43,833 nt of DNA, from NCBI GenBank assembly GCA_003354005.1, contig PIWD01000008.1, forward strand, positions 1 to 43,833, in the 5' to 3' direction. This stretch comes from Gammaproteobacteria bacterium. GTDB lineage: Bacteria > Pseudomonadota > Gammaproteobacteria > PIWD01. The translations under genes were made by a program, and so were the position numbers. The notes under the pieces are model-generated. The model was not told the DNA's origin, did no database searches, and saw nothing but the letters and a program-made list of their open reading frames with translations. This document shows positions 1 to 6,266 of the stretch, in pieces; the first letter of the stretch is position 1, and every line of letters starts with the position of its first letter.

Positions 1-234
1 ACCCAGTTGCAAAGGGAAGAGCTTGATCTTTGGTTGATCGAGCAACGCAGGTTGGCTTATGCTGAACAAAAAAAGTGCCAATGGGACAAAAATTTCAACC
101 GTGACCCTTACGAAGGATGTTCAGGCGGAGCAGTGACATATTCTTTTACTCCTACTAGTTTGGGGATTATATTACGAGTGAAATATGCTATGACTGGGGC
201 GGAGATAGACTTAACTGACTATGGATCTTGGTGA
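1..234 (+). CDS. hypothetical protein, 5' end outside window
   Basis: The reading frame is open from the first base and ends at TGA 232-234, so this is the C-terminal part (77 codons) of a longer gene. The visible part is charged at the start and has a short hydrophobic stretch (SLGIILRVKYAM) near the end. I recognise no family. The stop overlaps the next start in a TGATG arrangement, which suggests one transcription unit with the genes that follow. Confidence 0.5.
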   Translation, partial: TQLQREELDLWLIEQRRLAYAEQKKCQWDKNFNRDPYEGCSGGAVTYSFTPTSLGIILRVKYAMTGAEIDLTDYGSW

Positions 235-509
235 TGAAAGAAACATCCTTGCAACAAGCGGCACAGATAGTCCAAGCAGTTTTGGACGCGGGGTTGCCGT
301 TCGTCAAGCTTGTGCCAGTTGTCGATGGTGGCTTTTCTGTTGTTCTTTCTGAATATCCGTTTCATGTTGATATTGAAGTGACTGACGAGGGTGATATTGT
401 GTGGGCTGTATCATCCAATGGAGCAAATTATGTTTGGGGTCTTGACTCAATAGAAGCTCTACCTGAAGCATTGAGAACGATAAAATTATATGGCAAGCTC
501 GGCGGATGA
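234..509 (+). CDS. hypothetical protein (91 aa)
   Basis: The start is the ATG at 234, which shares a base with the stop of the preceding gene (TGATG); earlier TTG and GTG codons in frame are less likely. The protein begins MKETSLQQAAQIVQAVLDAG, a probable amphipathic helix, followed by alternating beta-like segments. No cysteines, membrane segment or known motif are seen. Its 3' end overlaps the next gene by 4 bases. Function unknown. Confidence 0.6.
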   Translation: MKETSLQQAAQIVQAVLDAGLPFVKLVPVVDGGFSVVLSEYPFHVDIEVTDEGDIVWAVSSNGANYVWGLDSIEALPEALRTIKLYGKLGG

Positions 510-688
510 AGTGCATAAAATGTCATCGCGAAGCAACAATGGACGCTCCAGAAAATTATTGTGACTTTCATTGGTTTGATTGGTGGTACGAAGATTTATC
601 TTTCTGGGAGACCATCAAGTTTTCTGGTGTATTCCCACCTAAATTCTTTTGGAAGTATGTCTTCTGGAAGTTGTTTTGGGGGAAATAG
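506..688 (+). CDS. small aromatic-rich protein with N-terminal CxxC
   Basis: This 60-residue product starts at an ATGA overlap with the upstream gene. It opens with MKCIKCHREA, and Cys19, His22 and related residues follow, so a small metal-binding knuckle is possible. The second half is extremely rich in Trp and Phe (WFDWWYEDLSFW, then FFWKYVFWKLFW) and may be membrane-associated or tightly packed. I do not recognise it. Confidence 0.5.
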   Translation: MKCIKCHREATMDAPENYCDFHWFDWWYEDLSFWETIKFSGVFPPKFFWKYVFWKLFWGK

Positions 689-731
689 AGGGTTTATGTC
701 GATTGTGAAACTGACGTGAGAGAGGATTACT

Positions 732-983
732 TTGGAAAAGATGATTAAAAGACTGCGGGGCATTCCGTTTGTGCACGCAGTTTATACTACTTGGTATTCA
801 AATGTTTATGTTATATTTGCGCTGGTGGCTGAGCACAGAGATGATGTTTACGATGCAATTATTCAAATTGAGGATGATTTTGATCATCTTGTTGGAAATA
901 TTCCATATCAAATAAAAGTAAAGGCTCATCAGGGACGAAAATTCGATCAAGTAGTTCCCAGCAATGCGCAGATGATGTTATGA
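732..983 (+). CDS. hypothetical protein (83 aa)
   Basis: A Shine-Dalgarno-like AGAGG at 721-725 lies 6 bases before TTG 732, which favours this start over the ATG at 741. The product looks like a compact alpha/beta protein (MIKRLRGIPFVHAVYTTWYSNVYVIFALV, about residues 4-32), perhaps ferredoxin-like, but no family is identifiable. It ends in an ATGA overlap with the next gene. Confidence 0.5.
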   Translation: MEKMIKRLRGIPFVHAVYTTWYSNVYVIFALVAEHRDDVYDAIIQIEDDFDHLVGNIPYQIKVKAHQGRKFDQVVPSNAQMML

Positions 984-1288
984 GCGAATCTCGAAATACT
1001 GAGCGGCGCGCAATTTTGGATGAAATTTTCCTTCGAATTGATAATAAGTTTCATGAGGGCAAATTTAAGGAAGTAGATGATGAATTGCTCACAGTTGATA
1101 TTGAGGGCTCTTCTACAAAAGTATTAATCGCTTGGTTGATAATTACTTTTGCAGTCAAATCTAAACTTTCAAATCGCTCTATTTTGTTTTCGCGAATAAA
1201 AGAAAAGTTTCTTAGAGATGAACCAGATAAAGTAGAGGGTTTGTTGCAAGGATTAGAGGGTTGTCGGTGTGGACCGCATAGACACTGA
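980..1288 (+). CDS. hypothetical protein (102 aa)
   Basis: It starts at the ATGA overlap at 980. The protein is mainly charged helices with a more hydrophobic centre (STKVLIAWLIITFAVKSKL) that may pack as a core helix. The C-terminus GCRCGPHRH could bind metal. No family is recognised. It is the last gene before tRNA-Leu(CAA). Confidence 0.5.
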   Translation: MSESRNTERRAILDEIFLRIDNKFHEGKFKEVDDELLTVDIEGSSTKVLIAWLIITFAVKSKLSNRSILFSRIKEKFLRDEPDKVEGLLQGLEGCRCGPHRH

Positions 1289-1344
1289 AAATGTCTTGGG
1301 ATCAGTTTAAATCTGGTACAGCCCACACAAAAAACTACATGTAA

Positions 1345-1432
1345 GGGCGTGTGGTGGAATGGAATACACATTGGGCTCAAAACCCAACGGGGGCAACGCA
1401 GCCTCTTGCAAGTTCAAGTCTTGCCACGCCTA
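1345..1432 (+). tRNA. tRNA-Leu (anticodon CAA)
   Basis: The full cloverleaf can be drawn. Acceptor GGGCGTG pairs with CACGCCT (one G-T pair). The anticodon stem TTGGG/CCCAA encloses loop CTCAAAA, giving anticodon CAA. A long type II variable arm is present, as expected for Leu. The T arm is GCAAG-TTCAAGT-CTTGC. No CCA is encoded. It reads UUG codons. Confidence 0.9.
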
Positions 1433-1458
1433 CAAAAAAATAACACAAGGAGCGAACA

Positions 1459-1653
1459 ATGGAGCGATTCGAGCAAGTAACAACATCAGCGGACTGGCCA
1501 GATGTCCCTAAAACTCCAACAGATGGAAATTGGAAGCCTATCAACCAAACTTTTATGTGGTGCAACGAAGGCCAGCCAGTGCCTGAGGTTAAGCCAGAAC
1601 ATTCAAGGGTGACATGGCGGCAGTTCATTTGGTGGGTTCGTGACAACGGATGA
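1459..1653 (+). CDS. hypothetical protein (64 aa)
   Basis: A clear ribosome binding site (AAGGAG, about 1446-1451) precedes ATG 1459. The small protein is rich in Trp and Pro (DWPDVPKTPTDGNWKPINQTFMW, then WRQFIWWVRDNG). This resembles small phage host-takeover proteins in style only; no family can be named. The stop overlaps the following start (GATGA). Confidence 0.55.
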   Translation: MERFEQVTTSADWPDVPKTPTDGNWKPINQTFMWCNEGQPVPEVKPEHSRVTWRQFIWWVRDNG

Positions 1654-1961
1654 TTGAGCTGGAAGTTATTGACTTAGAGGATGTAGCTTCAAAAAAGATA
1701 GTTAGTTTCGACGAATCAATTGTCGCGGACTATAAAAATAAGCTTGTTGAGGTTTTGTCAGAAACTTTTGATGCAGTTGCAAAGCTAGATGAAAATAACG
1801 CCGTTTATCTTGATGATAAGTTGACATGGGTGGCATTGCCCCCCGATAATCTTTTGTCAAGGTTAGTTTTCTACGCAGGCGATAACAAATCAACTTTTCT
1901 CCAGGAATTGACAAATTCTCTTGTGCAAACTATAAAAGACACAAGAACGATTATTGGGTGA
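1650..1961 (+). CDS. hypothetical protein (103 aa)
   Basis: It starts at an ATGA overlap with the upstream gene. It is acidic, with predicted helix-strand alternation and no cysteine motif or membrane segment. Function unknown. The downstream gene begins within 5 bases of its stop. Confidence 0.55.
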   Translation: MIELEVIDLEDVASKKIVSFDESIVADYKNKLVEVLSETFDAVAKLDENNAVYLDDKLTWVALPPDNLLSRLVFYAGDNKSTFLQELTNSLVQTIKDTRTIIG

Positions 1962-1965
1962 CAAC

Positions 1966-2577
1966 ATGAAATATAAAGATGTTGTGGTTGGTCAGCAATA
2001 TGAGCTGAGAACCAATTTGAGATTTGGCCAAAATGGACCATTTTACGACAACCCAAATCTCAATAATTGTTTGGTCTGGGCACCAAATTATAGTAACATA
2101 AGAGAGAGTGATAGCATTCGGGTGTATTCCGGTCAAATTTTGGTTTGTGTTCGTAAGGTCAACGGAGAAACTCGTTATGAGTTAGTTATTTCTCCCGTCG
2201 ACGAGCTCGGCGGTTCTCGTGGCCGAAGGGTGAAAGAGCATTTTCAAGGCGTTCAGGTATCCATACGCAATCATGGTGTAATAAAGCCTCATGGTTCTCC
2301 GTTGCCGCAACTTACAAATCGAGAACATCGCCTTGAACAGATGAAGGCCAAGGTTAAGGCAACTCAGGAAGAGCGTGAAGATCTGGGGCAAAGGCTTGAA
2401 GAATTGACAGATAATTTGGTTCAGTTGAAGCACAATTTAGAAATGCTTGAAAAATATGAAACCGATGAGGAAGAATTAAAAGATGCGGTTGCTCAAGCAT
2501 TAGCTCGCGGTGCAACCCCAGAGGCAATTATGAAAATCATGAAAGAAAAGCAGAGTTTGCTTGGGAACGTGAATTAA
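1966..2577 (+). CDS. hypothetical protein with C-terminal coiled coil (203 aa)
   Basis: ATG 1966 is preferred over an in-frame TTG at 1954 because the protein then begins MKYKDVVVGQQYELR. Residues 1 to about 110 look like a small beta-rich domain. From about residue 120 to 175 there is a long heptad-patterned coiled coil (EQMKAKVKATQEEREDLGQR and onward), followed by a short helix with an ARGATPEAI turn. It is probably oligomeric. Family unknown. It is the last protein gene before the tRNA array. Confidence 0.6.
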   Translation: MKYKDVVVGQQYELRTNLRFGQNGPFYDNPNLNNCLVWAPNYSNIRESDSIRVYSGQILVCVRKVNGETRYELVISPVDELGGSRGRRVKEHFQGVQVSIRNHGVIKPHGSPLPQLTNREHRLEQMKAKVKATQEEREDLGQRLEELTDNLVQLKHNLEMLEKYETDEEELKDAVAQALARGATPEAIMKIMKEKQSLLGNVN

Positions 2578-2585
2578 GCAATAAC

Positions 2586-2653
2586 GCCTTCGCCCGAGGA
2601 TGGGACTGAGCGCTTCTAACGCTTAAGATTGGCTTCGATTGCCGACGAGGGTT
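2586..2653 (+). tRNA. tRNA-Arg (anticodon TCT)
   Basis: Acceptor GCCTTCG pairs with CGAGGGT (two G-T pairs). Anticodon arm GAGCG-CTTCTAA-CGCTT gives TCT, which reads AGA. T arm is TTGGC-TTCGATT-GCCGA. Only 15 bases separate acceptor and anticodon stem (D arm CCC-GAGGAT-GGG), about four fewer than usual, so the D arm is compact. It is closely related to the tRNA-Arg at 3105, with compensatory changes in the stems. Confidence 0.75.
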
Positions 2654-2657
2654 TATG

Positions 2658-2725
2658 TTATGCGTAGTTTAAGAGTAAAACACAACCGGCAGGTTGAGAC
2701 CCTGGTTCGTAACCAGGCGTATGGC
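2658..2725 (+). pseudogene. tRNA-like gene, Ala(GGC)-type, with shortened anticodon loop
   Basis: Acceptor TTATGCG pairs with CGTATGG. D arm is GTTT-AAGAGTA-AAAC. T arm is a perfect CCTGG-TTCGTAA-CCAGG. The anticodon stem CAACC/GGTTG is intact but encloses only GGCA. A normal TTGGCAA loop would make this tRNA-Ala(GGC), so three loop bases appear to be missing. As written it cannot form a standard 7-base loop. It may be a decayed tRNA or a tRNA mimic. Confidence 0.55.
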
Positions 2726-2732
2726 AAATGTG

Positions 2733-2805
2733 GTGGCTGTAGCTTAATTGGCAAAGCGTCGCCCTGTGATGGCGGAGGATCTGGGATCGTGACCCAGCAG
2801 TCACA
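2733..2805 (+). tRNA. tRNA-His (anticodon GTG)
   Basis: Acceptor GTGGCTG pairs with CAGTCAC. D arm is GCTT/AAGC. Anticodon arm TCGCC-CTGTGAT-GGCGG gives GTG. T arm is CTGGG-ATCGTGA-CCCAG, with an unusual A at the first loop position. A G lies immediately 5' (the -1 position typical of tRNA-His). No CCA is encoded. Confidence 0.9.
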
Positions 2806-2932
2806 TTTTGGATCATAGATTGTGGTATTGGCAATAACAATTTAGTGGCTTTACAGTTGAGACATTGAAGAATTGCCAAACTGTAGGTTTCTCAACTCCT
2901 ACGACCTAACCAGAGGGATAAATCTGGTATTT
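2806..2932 (+). other. 127-base spacer with several long complementary segments
   Basis: No protein or complete tRNA is found here. TTGGCAAT (2828-2835) is the exact complement of ATTGCCAA (2872-2879), and AGTTGAGA (2855-2862) is the exact complement of TCTCAACT (2890-2897). The two pairings interleave, as in a pseudoknot. An alternative hairpin GTAGG/CCTAC (2883-2902) resembles a T arm with an enlarged loop, and CCAGA/TCTGG (2910-2925) forms another hairpin. It may be a tRNA remnant or a small structured RNA; chance pairing is not excluded. Confidence 0.3.
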
Positions 2933-3017
2933 GCCTTGATGGCGCAAATGGAGACGCGCTAGATTTAGGATCTAGTGGGGGAAACCCCGACTGAGAGTTC
3001 GAATCTCTCTCAAGGCA
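2933..3017 (+). tRNA. tRNA-Leu (anticodon TAG)
   Basis: Acceptor GCCTTGA pairs perfectly with TCAAGGC. Anticodon arm CTAGA-TTTAGGA-TCTAG gives TAG, reading CUA and other CUN codons. A long variable arm (GGGG/CCCC) confirms type II. T arm is GAGAG-TTCGAAT-CTCTC. Discriminator is A, as usual for Leu. Confidence 0.92.
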
Positions 3018-3022
3018 CTTGA

Positions 3023-3096
3023 CAGGATGTAGCTGATGGTGGTTGTAGCACTGCATTTGGGATGCAGAGACGAAGGTTCAATTCCTTCCTTCCTGA
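3023..3096 (+). tRNA. tRNA-Pro (anticodon TGG)
   Basis: Anticodon arm CTGCA-TTTGGGA-TGCAG gives TGG. T arm is GAAGG-TTCAATT-CCTTC. Acceptor CAGGATG pairs with CTTCCTG with one T-T mismatch. It starts six bases after tRNA-Leu, so the two are probably processed from one transcript. Confidence 0.85.
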
Positions 3097-3104
3097 CGAA
3101 GAAA

Positions 3105-3171
3105 GCCCCCGCCCAAGGACGGACTGAGCGCTACGAACGCTCAAGATTAGCTTCGATTGCTAACGGGGGGC
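3105..3171 (+). tRNA. tRNA-Arg (anticodon ACG)
   Basis: Anticodon arm GAGCG-CTACGAA-CGCTC gives ACG, which reads CGN when deaminated to inosine. T arm is TTAGC-TTCGATT-GCTAA. Acceptor GCCCCCG pairs with CGGGGGG apart from the terminal G-G. The D arm is compact, as in tRNA-Arg(TCT) at 2586, with which it shares most of its sequence; stem differences between the two are compensatory. Confidence 0.72.
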
Positions 3172-3180
3172 TTAAAATGC

Positions 3181-3209
3181 TTGACTTTGCAGTGAGCATG
3201 TGTTAGAGT
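3181..3209 (+). promoter_or_regulatory. candidate sigma70-type promoter
   Basis: TTGACT (3181-3186) and TAGAGT (3204-3209) are separated by exactly 17 bases. They lie between the tRNA array and the TTG-started gene at 3240, which is suitable for driving the 3240-3940 genes or the downstream operon. Confidence 0.4.
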
Positions 3210-3239
3210 CAGTCGGAAACCGTAAAAGGAAATCATACA

Positions 3240-3413
3240 TTGTTGACGTTGAAATCTAACGAAAAAGAGCTGTTGTTGAACTTGGCTTGCGTGGCCCACA
3301 ACATGAGTACTATGTTTGATCTTGCGGGGGAGTTTTGGGACGCTTGGGTGAGGCTTCATATGATTATTGAGGATGTCATGCAAGATGGTATGGGTTCCGG
3401 ACAGCTGGAGTAA
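3240..3413 (+). CDS. small hypothetical protein (57 aa), TTG start
   Basis: AAAGGA at about 3226-3231 lies about 8 bases before TTG 3240, and the frame runs to TAA at 3411-3413. The product is helical, with hydrophobic positions spaced as in amphipathic helices (ELLLNLACVAHNMSTMFDLA) and an acidic C-terminal part. The next gene starts 3 bases after the stop. Function unknown. Confidence 0.5.
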   Translation: MLTLKSNEKELLLNLACVAHNMSTMFDLAGEFWDAWVRLHMIIEDVMQDGMGSGQLE

Positions 3414-3416
3414 ACA

Positions 3417-3740
3417 GTGGTAGACGAGACCGAAGAAGAGGCACTGCGGGACAAGATTATTGATGCCGGCCAGCTGTGTGGGTGCACGTGCGACTCGGCA
3501 CATGATCTGTTGAGGGTCATCATGGCCGGCACCGGACCCGGTGCCGGCAGCGGGGCGATTGACATCAACACCACGAAGAAGGCCATCGAGGCTGAGCCCA
3601 TGGCAGCTGCCGAACTGATCCACTCATGGCTCGATGCTCTGGGTCTGACCGACCACGGGTCGTCATGTAGGTTCTGCTGGCGCAGCAAGAAGGGGGACGA
3701 CCTCTTCGAACTCCTGACGCAACCCGAACGGGACGGATGA
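3417..3740 (+). CDS. GC-rich hypothetical protein with Cys motifs (107 aa)
   Basis: GTG start three bases after the previous stop. The protein has CGCTC near residue 21 and CRFCW near residue 83, plus a Gly/Ala/Pro stretch (AGTGPGAGSGA); a metal site is possible. Its base composition differs sharply from its neighbours: the 60 bases at 3541-3600 contain 38 G or C, against about 40% around it, and third positions are mostly G or C. This suggests recent acquisition from a GC-rich genome. Function unknown. Confidence 0.55.
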   Translation: MVDETEEEALRDKIIDAGQLCGCTCDSAHDLLRVIMAGTGPGAGSGAIDINTTKKAIEAEPMAAAELIHSWLDALGLTDHGSSCRFCWRSKKGDDLFELLTQPERDG

Positions 3741-3830
3741 ATGGGCGAGTCAGCACCAGAGCCTGGCGATCTCGTCCTTGCGGAGCACACCGGCGTGTGG
3801 GTTTTTGTAATTCTTGGACTGATGAATTAA
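3741..3830 (+). pseudogene. truncated GC-rich gene fragment (29 aa)
   Basis: It begins directly after the preceding TGA with ATGGGCGAG and encodes MGESAPEPGDLVLAEHTGVW before running into AT-rich sequence and stopping. The GC-rich composition ends at about 3797, inside this frame, so the rest of the gene appears to have been replaced by phage sequence at that junction. It may still be translated as a short peptide. Confidence 0.4.
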
Positions 3831-3940
3831 TGAATATGTCTAATCCCACTATGCTCGATATTGAAAAAATTATTAAGGAAAATCAACACGATCTCGAGAT
3901 GCGAAATTGGAAATTCGCCGATAATTTTGAAGGATATTGA
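3830..3940 (+). CDS. small hypothetical protein (36 aa)
   Basis: It starts at a TAATG overlap with the previous stop; in-frame ATGs also occur at 3836 and 3851. The product is acidic and helical (MLDIEKIIKENQHDLEMRNW). It lies 42 bases before the radical SAM gene and has returned to the usual AT-rich composition. No family is recognised. Confidence 0.4.
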   Translation: MNMSNPTMLDIEKIIKENQHDLEMRNWKFADNFEGY

Positions 3941-3982
3941 CAATGGAATTTTTAGGTAACCAAAAATCCAAAGAGAAACAAA

Positions 3983-5074
3983 ATGAAAACACCTCATATT
4001 GGTGAAGTTGATAATTCTGCAGATGATAGTATCCTTTTTGCGCAAGCCCCAGGATATAACAGTTACTTCAATCGAACGAACGGCCATTTTGTCAGGTGGG
4101 GCAAAACGACAAAAACTGAGGACGATCCGCAGTGGTGCCCAATTGGCCCTGAGATTCTAGATCTCGAAATCAGCCGTGGCTCATGTCAAATGGCTTGTCC
4201 GTTCTGCTACAAAAAGAATGGACCTGGCGCAGCTGTGAACATGACGTTCGAGACTTTCAAGGATATTTTTGACAGAATGTCCATGAATCTGACACAGATT
4301 GCTTTTGGAATTACAGATCTTCTAACAAATCCTGATTTCTTCAAAATGATGGAATATTGTCGAGAAAACGGTGTTATTCCAAACTTTACGACATCTGGTT
4401 TGCAACTTGACGTCGCGATGGCAAAAAAGATCTCAAAGCTTGCCGGAGCTGTGGCTGTTTCTGTATACCCCAAAGAAATTAATGCAGCATATAACGCCAT
4501 CAAGAATCTAACAGATCAAGGCATGGAACAAATAAACATCCATCTCATGATCTCCCAGCAAACACTGCGATTCGTTTATATGGTCTTAGATGATCTAAGG
4601 CTTGAAGACCGGCTTTCAAAGTTGAATGCAGTGGTCTTTCTTGGTTTGAAACCAAAAGGTCGCGGAGAAAATAAATTTAACGTTCTCTCTCAAGAGGACT
4701 TCGGTGCTTTAATTGACCATTGTTTTGAGAAAGATATTCGTTTTGGTTTTGATTCTTGTTCAGCTCAGAAGTTCGAGCGTGCAATAGATCAGTCAGAGCG
4801 TTTCTCTGCGGAAAAGAAAACAGAAATTAAAACACTTTCTGAGTCTTGTGAAAGTGGGCTTTTTTCTTCGTATATTGACTGCGATGGCAAATTCTGGCCC
4901 TGTTCATTCTCAGAGAATCATGAAGAGTTTTCTGAAGGGCTCCCAGTTTTGGAACATGATTCGTTTTATGAGATTTGGACGCATCCTAAAGTTGAGTATT
5001 GGCGGCAAAAACTTCTTAATTCAACTGTAGACGGTGTCCGCCCATGCCTTTTGTATGAGGAGATTAATATATGA
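3983..5074 (+). CDS. radical SAM enzyme with SPASM-like C-terminal Cys cluster
   Basis: This 363-residue protein carries the radical SAM cluster motif CxxxCxxC at Cys68, Cys72 and Cys75 (SCQMACPFCYKK), which holds the 4Fe-4S cluster that cleaves S-adenosylmethionine. A TIM-barrel-like middle follows. The C-terminal part has Cys259, Cys289, Cys300, Cys307 and Cys355, with IDCDGKFWPCSF resembling the SPASM/twitch region that binds auxiliary clusters in peptide-modifying enzymes. Its stop overlaps the start of the next gene (ATGA), so it is translationally coupled to the first of four proteins sharing an N-terminal FVSNSSSSSF tag. Inference: it may modify that tag. Alternative roles (sulfatase-type maturation, nucleotide or tRNA chemistry) are not excluded. 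The domain call is firm; the substrate is not. Confidence 0.85.
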   Translation: MKTPHIGEVDNSADDSILFAQAPGYNSYFNRTNGHFVRWGKTTKTEDDPQWCPIGPEILDLEISRGSCQMACPFCYKKNGPGAAVNMTFETFKDIFDRMSMNLTQIAFGITDLLTNPDFFKMMEYCRENGVIPNFTTSGLQLDVAMAKKISKLAGAVAVSVYPKEINAAYNAIKNLTDQGMEQINIHLMISQQTLRFVYMVLDDLRLEDRLSKLNAVVFLGLKPKGRGENKFNVLSQEDFGALIDHCFEKDIRFGFDSCSAQKFERAIDQSERFSAEKKTEIKTLSESCESGLFSSYIDCDGKFWPCSFSENHEEFSEGLPVLEHDSFYEIWTHPKVEYWRQKLLNSTVDGVRPCLLYEEINI

Positions 5075-5313
5075 AGATTAGAACAGGTTTTGTAAGTAAC
5101 TCAAGCAGTAGTTCTTTTTGTATAGCAAAAGCTTATATGACCGAGGACGAGATAAAGAAATGTTCAGAGTTTTGTCTTGAGCATAAGGAGCAAAGTTGGA
5201 TGTCAGAACAAAAACTTTATTTTGTCGGTATGATATACTTTGACGAAGATGAACTTATGCCGTTTATTCGCAAAACGGGAATTTCCCAAGAAATGATTGC
5301 TGAGGTGGAATGA
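5071..5313 (+). CDS. FVSNSSSSSF-tagged protein 1 (80 aa)
   Basis: It starts at the ATGA overlap with the radical SAM gene. Residues 1-16 are the tag MKIRTGFVSNSSSSSF. The body reads CIAKAYMTEDEIKKC, a variable centre, then YFVGMIYFDEDELM. It is homologous along its length to the fourth tagged protein (6015): both have F-C-x-x-K-A, then T-(E/D)-(D/E)-(E/Q)-I, and a YFVG segment followed by acidic residues. I recall this N-terminus from uncharacterised proteins of large phages and Firmicutes, but know no function. No signal peptide is seen. Confidence 0.75.
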   Translation: MKIRTGFVSNSSSSSFCIAKAYMTEDEIKKCSEFCLEHKEQSWMSEQKLYFVGMIYFDEDELMPFIRKTGISQEMIAEVE

Positions 5314-5316
5314 CAT

Positions 5317-5703
5317 ATGAAAGTTAGAACAGGCTTTGTTTCGAATAGTTCATCGTCAAGTTTTATGTGCAATCTATGTGGTGCTGAGGGCTCCGGCTGG
5401 GATGCATATCCAGCTCAGTTTGGATGGGCCACATGTGAAAATTGGCATAATATTTGTACTTGCTGTCTTGAGGAGGGTGACAATAACATTAACGTCACTA
5501 GTGATGTTGTAGATGATCCTGATGAGGGACCACTGCTGAAGAAAGAAAAGTGTCCCGTTTGCCAAATGAAGAACGTTGATAAGACAATTGAGGCAAAACT
5601 TTTGAGAAAGCTTTTTCAGATGTCTACAGATGAGCAGATTTTCTCTTTGCTTAAAAAGCGTGGGGTTTCGACGTATGAAGAATTGAAAGAGTTTTTGAAA
5701 TGA
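5317..5703 (+). CDS. FVSNSSSSSF-tagged protein 2, zinc-ribbon-like body (128 aa)
   Basis: It begins MKVRTGFVSNSSSSSF three bases after the previous gene. The body differs from the other tagged proteins. It has paired cysteines (CNLC, CENWHNICTCC, then CPVC) suited to two zinc sites, and a C-terminal helical segment (LLRKLFQMSTDEQIFSLLKK). The tag is therefore attached to a different kind of body, as expected of a modular leader or recognition sequence. It ends in an ATGA overlap with the third copy. Confidence 0.75.
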   Translation: MKVRTGFVSNSSSSSFMCNLCGAEGSGWDAYPAQFGWATCENWHNICTCCLEEGDNNINVTSDVVDDPDEGPLLKKEKCPVCQMKNVDKTIEAKLLRKLFQMSTDEQIFSLLKKRGVSTYEELKEFLK

Positions 5704-5993
5704 AAGCCAGAATAGGCTTTGTGAGCAATAGTTCAAGCAGCAGTTTTATGATCTCGCTTTCAAAAATTACTGATGAGCAAAAAGAAGCAATAGTCAACCA
5801 TATAGATACTGCAAGAAAAATGGCTTTTGATACTTTTTTTGATTCGTGGGATATAAAAATTGAAAGTGATACTTTGCATGGTTGTACAGCTATGGACAAT
5901 TTTGATATGGAAACTTTTTTGAGTTTGCTCGGTGTCAGAAACAGTGATATCACTTGGGGCGATGGTTGGAGCTGCCGATGTTGGGATGATTGA
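5700..5993 (+). CDS. FVSNSSSSSF-tagged protein 3 (97 aa)
   Basis: It starts at an ATGA overlap. The tag is MKARIGFVSNSSSSSF. The body begins MISLSKITDEQKEAI, matching the S/K-x-x-T-D-E-Q pattern that follows the tag in copies 1 and 4, and ends in a Trp/Cys-rich tail (DITWGDGWSCRCWDD). Ser codons in the tag differ from the other copies (mixture of AGT, TCA, AGC), so the repeat is kept at the protein level rather than by recent duplication. Function unknown. Confidence 0.75.
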   Translation: MKARIGFVSNSSSSSFMISLSKITDEQKEAIVNHIDTARKMAFDTFFDSWDIKIESDTLHGCTAMDNFDMETFLSLLGVRNSDITWGDGWSCRCWDD

Positions 5994-6014
5994 TGACAAT
6001 AAAGGAGTGATAAG

Positions 6015-6266
6015 ATGAAACTTAGAATAGGGTTTGTGAGTAATAGTAGCAGCAGTTCATTCTGTCTTGGCAAAGCTCATTTAACTGATGAGCAGATTGA
6101 GAAATTCTCGGATTTTGTTGCATTACAACCCGAGCGACATGAAACCTATTTGCAGGAAGAAAAACACTATTTTGTTGGTTCTGTTTCTTATCATGATGAC
6201 GATTCCGTCAAGCTGATCTTAGATGCAATTGGTATTGATAAAGAATACATTTTGTTTTATGATTGA
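6015..6266 (+). CDS. FVSNSSSSSF-tagged protein 4 (83 aa)
   Basis: A ribosome binding site (AAAGGAG, 6000-6006) precedes ATG 6015, and a 21-base gap separates it from copy 3. The tag is MKLRIGFVSNSSSSSF. The body CLGKAHLTDEQIEKF, with HYFVGSVSYHDDDS further on, aligns with copy 1. It is the last of the tagged run; the next gene starts within its final codons. Role unknown; a possible substrate of the upstream radical SAM enzyme. Confidence 0.75.
   Translation: MKLRIGFVSNSSSSSFCLGKAHLTDEQIEKFSDFVALQPERHETYLQEEKHYFVGSVSYHDDDSVKLILDAIGIDKEYILFYD

Noticed and set aside
2586-3171. Two copies of a conserved structured RNA with compensatory stem changes flanking the tRNA array
   Set aside because: On folding they resolve into tRNA-Arg(TCT) and tRNA-Arg(ACG) with short D arms: 7-bp acceptor stem, 7-base anticodon loops and TTCGATT T loops, so no new RNA class is needed.
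3943-4005. A 20-codon frame upstream of and overlapping the radical SAM start (MEFLGNQKSKEKQNENTSYW)
   Set aside because: No ribosome binding site or recognisable leader features; too short to support as a precursor peptide.
3983-5074. The radical SAM protein as QueE paired with the QueC-like gene
   Set aside because: It is 363 residues with extra C-terminal cysteines, far larger than QueE, and lies more than 20 kb from the QueC-like gene among tagged proteins.
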